From positions 1-59,648 of the forward strand of contig NZ_BAKI01000012.1 of assembly GCF_000583655.1 (NCBI RefSeq): 59,648 nt of DNA, written 5' to 3'. Made by a program: the position numbers and the translations under genes. This document shows, piece by piece, positions 37,071 through 47,835 of this stretch; position 1 is the first letter of the stretch, and each line of letters begins with the position of its first letter. Under the pieces are notes generated by a model. The model worked only from the letters and a program-made list of their open reading frames with translations, was not told the origin of the DNA and did no database searches. Origin of the DNA: Lentilactobacillus farraginis DSM 18382 = JCM 14108 (lineage in GTDB: Bacteria > Bacillota > Bacilli > Lactobacillales > Lactobacillaceae).

Positions 37071-37446
37071 CAATATTTCCTCCAGTTACTTTGAATTGCA
37101 CCGGTTATCGTTATAATTGCCAATAGTACAGCAGTAATCTAAATTGTTTGGGTAGTTATCACATAGTCCCTTTGCTAATCAAATTGTGTAGCTGAATAAA
37201 TTTCTGAAATGTAATTATCGAGTATCTTTCAAAAATTGAAATTTGAAATTTCTTATTAATTTCAAAGGAAATGGCTAATCAAAATAGGGCTTATGACCGG
37301 ATAGTTGAGAATAATTAACCTTAATTTATAAGTTGCCAAGACTAGTGGCTAAACGTTTATAATTATAAAAATTAACGCTTATCAAAGTATTTTTATTAAA
37401 AAAGACTGTCTGATAAAAATAAGGATGATTCTAAGGATATTTGAAT

Positions 37447-37464
37447 TAGTGATTAACATCACAA
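37447..37464. promoter_or_regulatory. Rex-like site upstream of ldhL
   Basis: TAGTGA-N6-TCACAA is close to the Rex redox-repressor consensus TTGTGA-N6-TCACAA (one mismatch in the arms). It lies 128 bases before the ldhL -35, further than usual. The remainder of 37071-37590 is AT-rich without a gene. Confidence 0.35.
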
Positions 37465-37591
37465 CTGTTTCAAAATTAACCATTATTTTCAGTTTGATTT
37501 TCAATCATTTGCATAATTATTGCTGAAAAAAGGCTTATTTTGATGATTATTTAATAAGTAATTTTAACTTTTATAAAAAATAGCTTTTATT

Positions 37592-37620
37592 TTGACATTT
37601 TTTAAAAAGCATTGTACAAT
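37592..37620 (+). promoter_or_regulatory. strong ldhL promoter
   Basis: TTGACA (37592-37597), 17 bases, TACAAT (37615-37620): near-consensus sigma-A promoter. The leader of about 110 bases holds a small hairpin AGATTAA-gtctgg-TTAATCT (37691-37710) and an ATGAG/CTCAT pairing followed by T5. Confidence 0.8.
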
Positions 37621-37707
37621 GTATGAGAATTCACAAGTAGGAAACTTATCCTCATTTTTGTATGGCACAATCAAGTAGCGTTTAATAAAAAGATTAAGTC
37701 TGGTTAA

Positions 37708-38688
<981 letters not shown>

Positions 38689-38709
38689 TAATTATTATCA
38701 AATCATATT

Positions 38710-38742
38710 TAAAAGATCATCTGTGAAAGGATGGTCTTTTTT
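38710..38742 (+). terminator. terminator of ldhL
   Basis: AAAAGATCATC pairs with GATGGTCTTTT, followed by T-run. Confidence 0.75.
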
Positions 38743-38872
38743 CTGTCCGTAGATAGTTAATGTGCGTTCATGACAAAAATTTATGATGATATTGCCGGAA
38801 TTTAATGGTAATCTGGAAGCAAACAATTATGTGATTTAATTATTAAAGCCAAAAAGAAAGGGTGCCTGTCGC

Positions 38873-40144
38873 ATGGAAGTAACTGTACCGTATGGTGAAA
38901 AGGATGCTTTTGACATTGACGTTCCATCTGATCAGCTGGTTGGTGTATATAATCCCAACCCGGTTACGAAGCCGGACGCTACCGAGGTAATTGATTCGGC
39001 GTTAAATCATCCAATTGATTCGGTGTCGTTTGATGATTTTATCAATACGGATAAGAAGATCGTTTTTATTGTTAATGATGGTACTCGGCCGACGCCGACA
39101 GCTAAAATTTTAAAGCTGATTTATCCAAAAATAAAAGGTAAAAATATTTCCTTTATCGTTGCGACTGGCGTTCACCGGGCACCGACCGAGAAGGAATATC
39201 GATTTATTTTTGGTGACAAAATCTATGAAGAGCTGCATGCCCGTGGTTTGATTCATAGCCATGACAGTAAGAACGATCCAATGGATTATCTGGGCAAGTC
39301 CAAGAATGGCACCGAAATGTACATTAATAAGATTGTTGCCGAAGCTGACCGGGTGATACCAATCAGTTCGATTGAACCGCATTACTTTGCCGGTTACACA
39401 GGTGGTCGAAAGTCCTTTTTACCAGGGGTGGCATCATATAAAACGATTTCGGAAAATCATCATTTGGCATTAATGGATTCAGCCCGAGCGATGAATTTAA
39501 AAGGCAATCCGGTCCATGAGGATATGATGGATGCGATGCATGTTTTGAAGAACCTCAATATTTTTGCGATCGAAACGGTGCTGGACAGTGATCATGATAT
39601 ATATGCCGTTACGACGGGGGATTTGAACGGCTCCTTTTATGCCGGCATTGACAAAGCCAAAGAAGTTTTCGGCGTCCAAATTCCGCATAAGGCTGATATT
39701 GTGATTTCAGCGGCACCTTATCCAATGGACGTTGACCTGTATCAATCCCAAAAGGCGTTGGATAATGGTAAATTAGCGTTGAATAAAAACGGCATTTTAA
39801 TCTTGGTCGCGACCTGTCGAACCGGCATTGGTCCCAAGCCGTTTTATAACCTGCTGAGTTCGGAAAAAACGGCTGAGGGGGTACTCAAGAAGATTGACCA
39901 AAGTTGGCATCTCGGCTACCACAAAGCGGCTAAGATGGCTCAAATTGACACTTGGGCCTCGACTTGGGCGGTTACGGAATTAACTGATGAAGAAATGCGA
40001 AACGTTCATTTTAAGCCGTTTCATGATTTAAAAACCGCTTTTTCAAAAGCATTGGCCGAAAAGGGCCCGAATGCGTCGGTTATCGTATTGCCGGCCGGTT
40101 CACTAACGGTGCCGGAAATTTCAACTGCCGCTTCGAATCACTAA
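38873..40144 (+). CDS. larA: lactate racemase LarA
   Basis: LarA interconverts L- and D-lactate with a nickel-pincer nucleotide bound to a lysine. Lys180 in GGRKSFLPG, His170 in EPHYFAG and His196 in SENHH correspond, with a constant offset of four, to Lys184, His174 and His200 of the L. plantarum enzyme. 423 residues. First gene of the larABCE run; four bases before the larB open frame. Confidence 0.93.
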   Translation: MEVTVPYGEKDAFDIDVPSDQLVGVYNPNPVTKPDATEVIDSALNHPIDSVSFDDFINTDKKIVFIVNDGTRPTPTAKILKLIYPKIKGKNISFIVATGVHRAPTEKEYRFIFGDKIYEELHARGLIHSHDSKNDPMDYLGKSKNGTEMYINKIVAEADRVIPISSIEPHYFAGYTGGRKSFLPGVASYKTISENHHLALMDSARAMNLKGNPVHEDMMDAMHVLKNLNIFAIETVLDSDHDIYAVTTGDLNGSFYAGIDKAKEVFGVQIPHKADIVISAAPYPMDVDLYQSQKALDNGKLALNKNGILILVATCRTGIGPKPFYNLLSSEKTAEGVLKKIDQSWHLGYHKAAKMAQIDTWASTWAVTELTDEEMRNVHFKPFHDLKTAFSKALAEKGPNASVIVLPAGSLTVPEISTAASNH

Positions 40145-40175
40145 TTTATTGAAACTATTTAAAGGAAGTGAGCGC

Positions 40176-40937
40176 GTGGCAGAGTCACTTAAAGACGTTT
40201 TGAAACAATTGGCCCAACATCAAATCAGCGTTGATGACGCGGCTGACCGGTTAGCCGGGCTGACGATTTCGGACTTGGCTTTTTCCAAGGTCGATTTGGA
40301 ACGGGAACGGCGAACCGGTTATCCGGAAGTGATTTACGGTGAGGGCAAGACTGTTTCACAAATTATTAATATTATGACGGCGTTAAAGGGGAATGGTCAG
40401 AACATTTTGGCAACCCGAATTTCAAAAGAGCAGTCTGCCGGTATTTTAAAGCAATTTCCTGAAGCGACGTATCACGCTGCCGGCAGGTGTCTTACCGTAA
40501 TGCTAAATCAACCAGTGCCGACCGATTCTTATATTGCGATCGTGACGGCAGGGACTACCGATATTCCGGTTGCCGAAGAAGCTGCCGTAACGGCTGAATT
40601 GTACGGTAACCGGATAAAGCGGATTTACGACGTTGGGGTTGCCGGCCTGCAGCGGCTGCTGGCTAACATTGAAACCATTCGAAAGGCCAAAGTCGTGATT
40701 GTAATTGCCGGAATGGAAGGTGCTTTAGTTAGCGTGGTGGGCGGCCTGGTAGCCAAACCGGTGATTGCCGTGCCCACCAGCGTTGGTTATGGTGCGAGTT
40801 TTCAAGGTGTCACGGCATTATTGGCGATGCTGAACAGCTGTGCGTCCGGCGTGACGGTGGTCAATATTGATAACGGTTTTGGTGCGGCTTATTCAGCCAG
40901 TATGATTAATCATTTGGGAGGTAAAAATGGCGACTAG
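40176..40937 (+). CDS. larB: LarB, nicotinate-adenine dinucleotide carboxylase/hydrolase
   Basis: LarB carboxylates NaAD to start nickel-pincer cofactor synthesis. GTG at 40176 is chosen because AAAGGAAG lies upstream; the frame opens at a TTG at 40149. The 253-residue product has the PurE-like domain with [28 protein letters not shown] and the conserved Cys in [16 protein letters not shown]. It overlaps larC by 11 bases. Confidence 0.9.
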   Translation: MAESLKDVLKQLAQHQISVDDAADRLAGLTISDLAFSKVDLERERRTGYPEVIYGEGKTVSQIINIMTALKGNGQNILATRISKEQSAGILKQFPEATYHAAGRCLTVMLNQPVPTDSYIAIVTAGTTDIPVAEEAAVTAELYGNRIKRIYDVGVAGLQRLLANIETIRKAKVVIVIAGMEGALVSVVGGLVAKPVIAVPTSVGYGASFQGVTALLAMLNSCASGVTVVNIDNGFGAAYSASMINHLGGKNGD

Positions 40938-42163
40938 TTTATATTTGGATGCATTTTCAGGGATTAGCGGGGATATGTTTATTGGCGCGCTGTTGGATTT
41001 GGGGCTTGATTTTAACGAATTTAAACGACGATTGGCGCTTTTAAACGTTCCCGGATATGAAATCAACGCGAAACGGGTTGCCCACAGCAGTATTTATGGG
41101 ACCAACTTTGATACAGTTTTAAGTGTGGCGGGTAAAGATGACGCGGTGGTGACGGCAGAAGAAGCCCAAGCCCATCACCACCACGAACCACACCGGCATT
41201 TAAGCGATATTAAGCAATTGATTAACCAAAGTAAGCTGAGTGATTTGGTTAAAGCTCATGCCATTGCCGTTTTTACCGATATAGCCCAAGCGGAAGCCAA
41301 GGTTCATGATCGGCCCTTGGAAGCGGTTCATTTTCATGAGGTAGGCGCATTGGATTCCATTGTTGATATTGTGGGGGCGTTTGTAGATCTGGAAATGTTG
41401 GACGTAACCGACGTTTACTGCTCAGAGATCGCTGATGGCTCAGGCTTTATTAAGGTTGCCCATGGGATAATGCCGGTCCCAGTGCCCGCGGTAATGCAGA
41501 TGCGGTCGGTACAACCATTCCTATTCGTCAAGAAACCAACATTCGCACGGAATTAGTCACGCCAACGGGAATGGGGATTATCAAAGAAATCGTGACCGGC
41601 TTTGGCCCCTTGCCGAAGGACTGGGAAATTACGGGCGTTGGTTACGGCTTCGGTAATCGGCAGATTCCACAATTCAATGCATTACGGGTCTTAAAATGTA
41701 AAAAAAAACGCTAAGTAACCAGGTTGTCGATGCACACCGCGATCAGGTTATTTCGATGGCTGCCAATATCGATGATCAATCTCCCGAAACATTGGGACCG
41801 ATGATTGATCTGTTAATGGAAAAAGGGGCGTTGGATGCATATTTTACGCCGATTCAAATGAAGAAAAACCGGCCAGCCATCGAACTGACAGTTCTAATGG
41901 CACCGCAAGACCTCGATAGACTAACCGCTTTGATTTTTAAAATGACGACAACCATCGGGGTTTGGTTTCAATTTCTTGACCGGTTTGTGATGGCCCGCAG
42001 TTTTAGACGAGTGATGACAAAATACGGGGTCATCAAAGTCAAAACAGCCAAATTTCACGGCATTGAAAAGACCAGCCCGGAATTCGAGGATTGCTTAAAG
42101 GCTGCCAGGAAGTACCAGGTATCACTGCAGGACGTTTATCAGGCAGTTTATCAAAGTTTATAA
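40927..42163 (+). pseudogene. larC: LarC nickel insertase, two frames (programmed frameshift plus one shift)
   Basis: LarC inserts nickel to complete the cofactor, using CTP. The first frame (40927-41556) carries LYLDAFSGISGDMF and a His-rich QAHHHHEPHRH nickel-binding stretch. Near 41497 one G is missing; restoring it reads MRVGTTIPIRQETNIRTELVTPTGMG and continues to a stop after A9 (41700-41708). A -1 slip on the A9 tract continues as CKKKTLSNQVVDAHRDQ into the LarC2 part (to 42163). L. plantarum larC is known to be split as larC1/larC2 and joined by frameshifting, so the A9 event is probably natural and the first shift a sequencing error. Confidence 0.82.
41700..41708 (+). promoter_or_regulatory. 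A9 slippery site for larC1-larC2 frameshift
   Basis: Nine A in a row just before the larC1 stop codon; a -1 slip fuses larC1 to larC2, as described for L. plantarum. Confidence 0.6.
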
Positions 42164-42192
42164 ATGGATTAATGGAAAGGATGAATACGGAT

Positions 42193-43035
42193 ATGACTAG
42201 ATTAAGTGACAAGCAACAACGGTTGGAATCATTAATCAAGCCTTTTGGGAAGGTGGTTGTCGGCTTTTCCGGTGGTATTGACAGTACACTGGTTCTTGAA
42301 GAAGCGCTGCGGGTGCTGGGAAAGGACCACGTATTGGCGGTAGTCGCCAACTCGGTTCTTTTTAGTGACGAGGAATACCAAAAGGCATTGTCACTGGCAA
42401 AGGAACTGGGTGCCAATGTCAGGGGGATTACGATTGATTACCTTTCAAATCGACACATTGCTGCCAATGAACCGGAGACTTGGTATTATAGTAAGAAGTT
42501 ATTTTACGAACACTTAACGGCGATTGCCAAAGAAGGCGGTTATCAGGCAGTTTTTGACGGGATGATTATGGACGATTTGAACGACTTTCGGCCGGGACTG
42601 GTTGCCCGAAACGAAGCGGGCGCCATCAGTATCCTGCAAAAAGCTGATTTTTATAAAACCGATGTCCGTCGACTGGCTAAGGAACTTGGCCTTCATAACT
42701 GGAATAAAGTGGCCAGCTGCTCGATTTCGTCTCGTTTCCCGTATTACACGCCGTTAACGCCTGCTAAGATCAATCAGGTAATGCGTTCGGAAAAATACTT
42801 ACGGGAGCTTGGCTTTCCAATAGTCCGGGTTCGTTATCATAATGAGATTGCCAGAATTGAAGTGCCAACAACTGATTTGCCGGCGTTAATTGCCAAGCAT
42901 GACCAAATTCAGGCAGCGTTAACAACATTTGGTTTTAAATACATCACGGTGGACATGGCCGGCTTTAAGAGTGGCCGGATGAATGATGATTTATCAGCCA
43001 CGACCAAACAAAAATTAACGGTTGATAAAAAATAA
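42193..43035 (+). CDS. larE: LarE, sulfur transferase of cofactor synthesis
   Basis: LarE adenylates the carboxylated nucleotide and donates sulfur from its own cysteine. With the start at 42193 the protein has 280 residues and the Cys of ASCSISSRF is residue 176, exactly the sacrificial Cys176 of L. plantarum LarE, which supports this start over 42091. The ATP-pyrophosphatase loop SGGIDS is at 26-31. GGAAAGG lies 12 bases upstream. No larD or larR gene follows. Confidence 0.92.
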   Translation: MTRLSDKQQRLESLIKPFGKVVVGFSGGIDSTLVLEEALRVLGKDHVLAVVANSVLFSDEEYQKALSLAKELGANVRGITIDYLSNRHIAANEPETWYYSKKLFYEHLTAIAKEGGYQAVFDGMIMDDLNDFRPGLVARNEAGAISILQKADFYKTDVRRLAKELGLHNWNKVASCSISSRFPYYTPLTPAKINQVMRSEKYLRELGFPIVRVRYHNEIARIEVPTTDLPALIAKHDQIQAALTTFGFKYITVDMAGFKSGRMNDDLSATTKQKLTVDKK

Positions 43036-43046
43036 TCAAAATCATG

Positions 43047-43088
43047 AAAAGACTGAAATGGCAGATTTACGCTGTTTTCAGTCTTTTT
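43047..43088 (+). terminator. terminator of the lar operon
   Basis: AAAAGACTGAAA-GGC pairs with GCT-TTTCAGTCTTTTT. Confidence 0.85.
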
Positions 43089-43197
43089 AGTTCACGTAAG
43101 ATAACCCAAATAGCTGTTAATCTTTGAAAGAAAGCGGATACAGAACTATAATTAAAGACAGAGAATCGATTGCTGAATAATTTTGGGAGATGGCATA

Positions 43198-43602
43198 ATG
43201 GATGCAATTAGATTTTATTCAAGAACGGGAAATACTGAAAAATTGGCTAACTTATTAGGCGAACAGTTACATGTTAAAGCTGAGTCAATTGATTCGCCCA
43301 TTGATGAACCTGTTGACCGACTATTCTTGGGCGGTGGTGTTTATAACATGAGCGCCGATAAGCATCTGAAAGCCTACGCGGCTGATTTGGATCCTACAAA
43401 GGTTAAGGAAGTTATTTTGTTTGGAACTTCTGGAAGCGTATTCACTATTGAGCGGCAATTAACCAAAGTCTTGAAAAAGCGTAAAATTCCGGTTGCCGAT
43501 GAGCATTTGTTCCTGCATGGCTTGATGCCAAAGATGGGCAACATTAATGGTCATCAAAAGCAGGAAATTATCGATTTTGCCAAGGGCGCCGTTACGCAAT
43601 AA
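43198..43602 (+). CDS. flavodoxin-like protein
   Basis: A 134-residue flavodoxin fold with FMN-phosphate loop SRTGNTEKLA (about residues 8-17) and LFGTSGSVF. GGGAG precedes ATG 43198; the frame opens at 43183. Partner unknown; monocistronic, ended by a large hairpin. Confidence 0.8.
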   Translation: MDAIRFYSRTGNTEKLANLLGEQLHVKAESIDSPIDEPVDRLFLGGGVYNMSADKHLKAYAADLDPTKVKEVILFGTSGSVFTIERQLTKVLKKRKIPVADEHLFLHGLMPKMGNINGHQKQEIIDFAKGAVTQ

Positions 43603-43615
43603 AGCTGATTAAATA

Positions 43616-43676
43616 AAAAACGTTCGATTAACTGCCTTATTCTATGATTAAATAAGGCAAATAATCGAACGTTTTT
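43616..43676. terminator. two-part hairpin terminator after flavodoxin
   Basis: Outer AAAAACGTTCGATTA pairs with TAATCGAACGTTTTT; inner GCCTTATT pairs with AATAAGGC. Usable in both directions. Confidence 0.85.
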
Positions 43677-43716
43677 AGGCAGTCGCTGTTAAATCCGGAG
43701 TTGGTTTTTTAGAAAG

Positions 43717-43942
43717 TCAACGGCGATTGCGAGTCGTCAGGATTTCGATCATTTCAAACGCAAACATAATAATGCCAACGCCAACCAATTCCGGTGACAA
43801 AGTAAGTGGTGTATTGCCCCCAGGCATACGTGCCGGTATAGGACAAATCAACGATTCCTTTCACGATAAATAGAATGGTTCCCAAAGAGATCGCTGATAG
43901 TAACAGGGAATTAACCAGACGAGAAATAAGTTCTTTTAACAT
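43717..43942 (-). pseudogene. small two-helix membrane protein (frameshifted)
   Basis: GGAGG precedes ATG 43942. Two membrane segments are seen: LLLSAISLGTILFIVKGIVDL and, after a one-base excess (or two-base loss) near 43783, GVGIIMFAFEMIEILTTRNRR. About 75 residues. No family assigned. The longer open frame from 44038 has no ribosome site. Confidence 0.55.
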
Positions 43943-44180
43943 GGTTACCACCTCCGGCAATGGTTGTGTGCGTTTCGATATTTTGTGCTTCTTATCATTA
44001 ATTAATGTTACTATAATTGATTTTAGGCGGTAAAACAAGCAACAATTAGTTTACATTTCAAATTAATTTGTAACATTCTACGTAATATTTTGCCTAACCA
44101 CGATTTGAAATGTTTGCGCTTGGCTTTATCTGAGGGACTTGCTACTATAAATAATAGCAGGCACATTGATTTTTATTTAG

Positions 44181-44226
44181 AACAATTCTAAATTAGGTTG
44201 AATTCCTAGTTTAGAATTGTTACAAT
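44181..44226 (+). promoter_or_regulatory. nox promoter within a 41-bp inverted repeat
   Basis: Arms AACAATTCTAAAtTAGG (44181-44197) and CCTAgTTTAGAATTGTT (44205-44221) match at 16 of 17 positions. A -35 TTGAAT (44198-44203) lies in its centre and a -10 TACAAT (44221-44226) follows after 17 bases, so a regulator binding the repeat would control nox directly. Confidence 0.6.
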
Positions 44227-44259
44227 GTAGATGTAGTTAAAAAACAGGAGGGATTTATC

Positions 44260-45617
44260 GTGAAAGTTATTGTTGTTGGTTCATCACATGGTGGTTACGA
44301 AGCTGTTCGCGAATTATTGGCAACACAACCGGATGCGAGATTCAATGGTATGAGAAGGGCGACTTTGTTTCATTTCTTTCTTGCGGCATGCAGCTGTACC
44401 TTGAAGGCGTTGTGAAAGATGTTAACAGCGTTCGTTACGCAACGGCAGAAGGGATGCGGTCAAAGGGCGTGCACGTCTTTGTACGTCAAGAAGTTGCTTC
44501 GATTTCACCGGATAAGCATGAAGTTCACGTTAAGAATCTGGCAGACGGTTCTGAACGTGATGAGAGCTATGACAAGTTAATCCTGAGTGTTGGTGCAGTA
44601 CCGGTCGCATTGCCAATTCCGGGCAACGATCTGCAAAACGTTTACTACATGCGTGGTCGTGACTGGGCAATGAAATTAAAGCGGGCAACTGTTGAACCAA
44701 CCATTAAAAACGTGGTGGTAATTGGTTCCGGCTACATTGGCATTGAAGCAGCCGAGGTTTTTGCCAAAGCCGGCAAAAACGTCACGGTTGTGGATATTTT
44801 GCCACGCCTGTTGAGTGTTTACCTGGATAAAGAATTTACGAGCGTCTTAACTAAAGAAATGGAAGCTAATGGCATTCACGCCGCTACGGGTGAAACGGTT
44901 AAGGAAATTGTCGGCAAGGACGGTAAAGTTGCCAAAGTTGTGACCGATCAAGCTGAGTATCCCGCTGAACTAGTCGTTGAAGCTGTTGGGGTTAAACCAA
45001 ATACCAAGTGGCTTGCCGATACATTGGACTTGAACAGTAACGGTACGATCAAGACCGATGAGTACCAGCGGACAAGCCAGCCGGATATCTTTGCGGTTGG
45101 GGATGCAACCAAAGTTAAGTTTGCACCAACCGATAAACCGGCTCAAATTGCTTTGGCAACTAATGGCCGTCGTCAGGGGCGTTATGCCGTGAAGAATTTA
45201 ACGGATGCCAAATACCCAACTCCGGCAGTTTCCGGTTCGTCGGCTTTAAGTGTCTTTGACTACCACTTTGCTTCGACTGGAATTAAAGAGGGGACTGCCG
45301 ATAAATTCGGCGTTCAAACCCAATCCGTTTACGTTGAAGATACCTATCGACCACCGTTTGTACCTAAGGACCAAAATCCAAAGGTTCAGTTCAAATTAAC
45401 GTTTGATCCAAAAGACGGCCGGATTTTAGGTGCCCAAATCATGTCAAAGGCTGATGTTACTGCCAACATGAATGTTATTTCGTTGGCCATTCAACAGAAG
45501 CTCACGGTTGATGATTTGGCATACGCTGACTTCTTCTTCCAACCAGGATTTGATCGGCCATGGAACATTATTAACGTGGCTGCTCAAAAAGCCCAGCGTG
45601 AATTAAATCAAAAGTAA
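44260..45617 (+). pseudogene. nox: NADH oxidase / CoA-disulfide reductase family (frameshifted)
   Basis: Water-forming NADH oxidases reduce O2 with NADH through FAD and one redox Cys. GTG at 44260 follows CAGGAGGG. One G is missing near 44336; restoring it reads [21 protein letters not shown], which holds the redox-active Cys. The rest (44388-45617) has NADH-binding [13 protein letters not shown] and FAD-binding FAVGDATK. About 452 residues, family length. Probably intact in the cell. The long promoter palindrome lies upstream. Confidence 0.88.
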
Positions 45618-45649
45618 TGACCATCTTTTACAAATTAATTTGCTAAATG

Positions 45650-45685
45650 AAACAGGCGTTGACGCTAATTGTCGACGCCTGTTTT
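45650..45685. terminator. bidirectional terminator, nox / MerR gene
   Basis: AAACAGGCGT-GAC pairs with GTC-ACGCCTGTTTT. Confidence 0.82.
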
Positions 45686-45688
45686 GAG

Positions 45689-46408
45689 TTATGAGACTTG
45701 GCTGATCTCAACACAATACCCCCGATAGCCGCAATGCGGACAAGTTAGTTTGCGCATTTTGGCGTTATGCTTTGAAAATGAAAATTGGCGCCAGGACGGT
45801 TGAAACGTTGTGTGACAATGGGGACAAACGTATCTGACCTGCTGGTAGTAATGGTTAAGAAGCCAGGCGGCCATTATAATCACGAATCCAAAGCCGATCA
45901 ATACCGGATACCAAATTCCGGTCATCAGCCAAAATACCAGCGTTGCAATTTCAATGACGTCCATCAGTAGACCCAATAACAGCATGGTTGCATGCAGCTT
46001 TCTCAAATGCTTTTGACTTTCCATAATCTTTTCAATGCCGATCAGATTATTTGAAGAAACCAGTCTTAGATCCGTAATGCTTCGTTGAACCTGGTGGATT
46101 GTTCGGAGTTGTTGCTCAATTTCCTGCTTTTGCTGTGTCAAAGTGGCTGCCTGTTCTGTTAATAAAGAATTAAGCACGTTGGTTGTATCAGGACTAGCCA
46201 ATAATGAACGGATATCGTTAAGTGACAGGCCCAACGATTTAAGCAGACGAATTAACTTTAAGCGTTCAAGTTCTCGATCGGTGTATTGTCGTTTGCCGCC
46301 TTCAGAAATAGCTGCCGGTTTTAACAACCCTTTACGATCGTAATATTGAACGGTTCTTATTGAAACCTGTGCCTGTTTAGCGATTTCTCCAGTAGTGTAG
46401 TTTGGCAT
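45689..46408 (-). CDS. membrane-bound MerR-family regulator with zinc ribbon
   Basis: 239 residues: MerR helix-turn-helix (TTGEIAKQAQVSIRTVQYYDRKGLL), a coiled coil (about 85-120), two membrane segments (about 140-185) and a C-terminal zinc ribbon with two CPHC pairs (YVCPHCHTTF and LTCPHCGYRG). The DNA-binding part and the metal ribbon are on the same side if two segments cross the membrane. The ligand is unknown. The promoter has the 19-base spacer typical of MerR-controlled genes, so it likely regulates itself. AGGTGATC ribosome site. Confidence 0.78.
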   Translation of the reverse strand: MPNYTTGEIAKQAQVSIRTVQYYDRKGLLKPAAISEGGKRQYTDRELERLKLIRLLKSLGLSLNDIRSLLASPDTTNVLNSLLTEQAATLTQQKQEIEQQLRTIHQVQRSITDLRLVSSNNLIGIEKIMESQKHLRKLHATMLLLGLLMDVIEIATLVFWLMTGIWYPVLIGFGFVIIMAAWLLNHYYQQVRYVCPHCHTTFQPSWRQFSFSKHNAKMRKLTCPHCGYRGYCVEISQVS

Positions 46409-46422
46409 TGAAGATCACCTCC

Positions 46423-46465
46423 GACTCTTTTTATACCGCATGACGTAACGTCATCAGCAAGTGAT
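46423..46465 (-). promoter_or_regulatory. MerR-type autoregulated promoter
   Basis: Minus strand: -35 TTGCTG, 19 bases, -10 TATAAA, with the perfect palindrome ATGACGT-t-ACGTCAT (46440-46454) inside the spacer. The long spacer plus central palindrome is the hallmark of MerR-activated promoters. Confidence 0.68.
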
Positions 46466-46527
46466 TTTACGAAAAAGATTATTAAAAATAGCTAACTTCT
46501 ATTATGCTGCCTGATAAGTCGAAATGC

Positions 46528-46555
46528 TTGCTAAAAATACAATCCGGCATATACT
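46528..46555 (+). promoter_or_regulatory. candidate gap promoter
   Basis: TTGCTA (46528-46533), 16 bases, TATACT (46550-46555), 68 bases before the gap start. The leader has a short GCACA/TGTGC hairpin. Confidence 0.45.
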
Positions 46556-46622
46556 TTTACTTGTTAAAAGTTAGGGCACAGTTTAATTGTGCTTGTTTTG
46601 ATAGTCTAGGAGGGAAATGAAT

Positions 46623-47633
46623 ATGGTTAAAATTGGGATTAATGGTTTTGGACGAATCGGTCGGTTAGCACTTCGTCGGATTTTGGAAGTAAACGATCCT
46701 GAAATTGAAGTAACAGCTATTAATGATTTAACAACACCTTCAATGCTCGCTTACCTGTTCAAATATGACTCAACCCATGGTACTTTGCCATATGATGTTA
46801 GTTCAACCGACGACTCAATCATTGTCAACGGTCATGAATTTCACGTCTATGCTGAGCGTGACGCCTCAAAGATTCCTTGGGTGAAAAATGATGGTGTTGA
46901 ATTGGTACTTGAATGTACCGGTTTCTACACTTCCGAGGAAAAGTCCCAGGCGCACTTGGATGCCGGCGCTAAGAAAGTTTTGATTTCTGCACCGGCCGGC
47001 CCGATCAAGACAATTGTTTATAACGTTAATGATGATACGCTAAACACCAACGATCAGATTGTTTCTGCCGGCTCATGCACGACAAATGCATTGGCACCAA
47101 TGGCTTATGCCCTGAATAAAGAATTTGGAATTGAAGTCGGAACGATGACTGTTGTTCACGCGTTTACGAGTTCTCAAATGATTCTTGATGGTCCCAAGGG
47201 AAAGAAAGCACGGCCAAACCGAACCGCTTCGGCCAATACAATTCCGCATTCAACCGGTGCCGCAAAAGCAATCGGTTTGGTTATCCCGGAATTAAATGGT
47301 CATTTAAATGGTCACGCACAACGGGTAGCGGTTGTTGATGGCTCAGTTTGCGAATTGGTTTCCGTCTTTAATAAGAAAGGCGTTACTGCTGAACAGGTCA
47401 ATGATGCGGTTAAACCTTACACGAAGGATAATCCGGCATTTGGCTGGAATGCAGACGAAATTGTTTCGTCTGATATCATTGGCGATACCCACGGGGCTGT
47501 TTATGATCCAACCCAAACCGAAGTAACCAGTAATGGTGACTTCCAAGTTGTCAAAACAGCCACTTGGTTTGATAATGAATATGGTTTTGTATCAAACATG
47601 ATTCGAACGGCCAAGGCATTTGGCGAAAAGTAA
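46623..47633 (+). CDS. gap: glyceraldehyde-3-phosphate dehydrogenase
   Basis: NAD-dependent glycolytic enzyme making 1,3-bisphosphoglycerate. ATG 46623 gives good spacing to AGGAGGG; 46617 is too close. 336 residues: [15 protein letters not shown], catalytic Cys in [10 protein letters not shown], and [12 protein letters not shown]. The [15 protein letters not shown] loop differs from the DLRRARA loop of the usual gapA operon type. It stands alone, not with pgk and tpi. Confidence 0.9.
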   Translation: MVKIGINGFGRIGRLALRRILEVNDPEIEVTAINDLTTPSMLAYLFKYDSTHGTLPYDVSSTDDSIIVNGHEFHVYAERDASKIPWVKNDGVELVLECTGFYTSEEKSQAHLDAGAKKVLISAPAGPIKTIVYNVNDDTLNTNDQIVSAGSCTTNALAPMAYALNKEFGIEVGTMTVVHAFTSSQMILDGPKGKKARPNRTASANTIPHSTGAAKAIGLVIPELNGHLNGHAQRVAVVDGSVCELVSVFNKKGVTAEQVNDAVKPYTKDNPAFGWNADEIVSSDIIGDTHGAVYDPTQTEVTSNGDFQVVKTATWFDNEYGFVSNMIRTAKAFGEK

Positions 47634-47668
47634 ATTAATAAGAATGTGACTCGAACCATCACATGTTT

Positions 47669-47699
47669 AAAACCGGAACGGTTATGTTCCGGTTTTTTG
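47669..47699 (+). terminator. terminator of gap
   Basis: AAAACCGGAAC pairs with GTTCCGGTTTT, then T-run. Confidence 0.88.
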
Positions 47700-47783
47700 T
47701 GTCAAGAATGAGATGTTGTGTAATTTAAACTTGGTTTTGGATGAAATAGCTCGCTTTTATCGTTTGGAACTTTCGAGATTAAA

Positions 47784-47832
47784 AAAGTCGGCACTAGTAG
47801 TGATATTCCATGCTAATGCCGGACTTCTTTAA
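47784..47832 (-). terminator. terminator of the MFS operon
   Basis: AAAGTCGGCA pairs with TGCCGGACTT across a 25-base loop, just after the MFS gene on the minus strand. Confidence 0.55.
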
Positions 47833-47835
47833 TTA

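Noticed and set aside
38873-43035. Nickel transporter genes in the lar cluster
   Set aside because: No transporter frame exists between larA and the terminator after larE.
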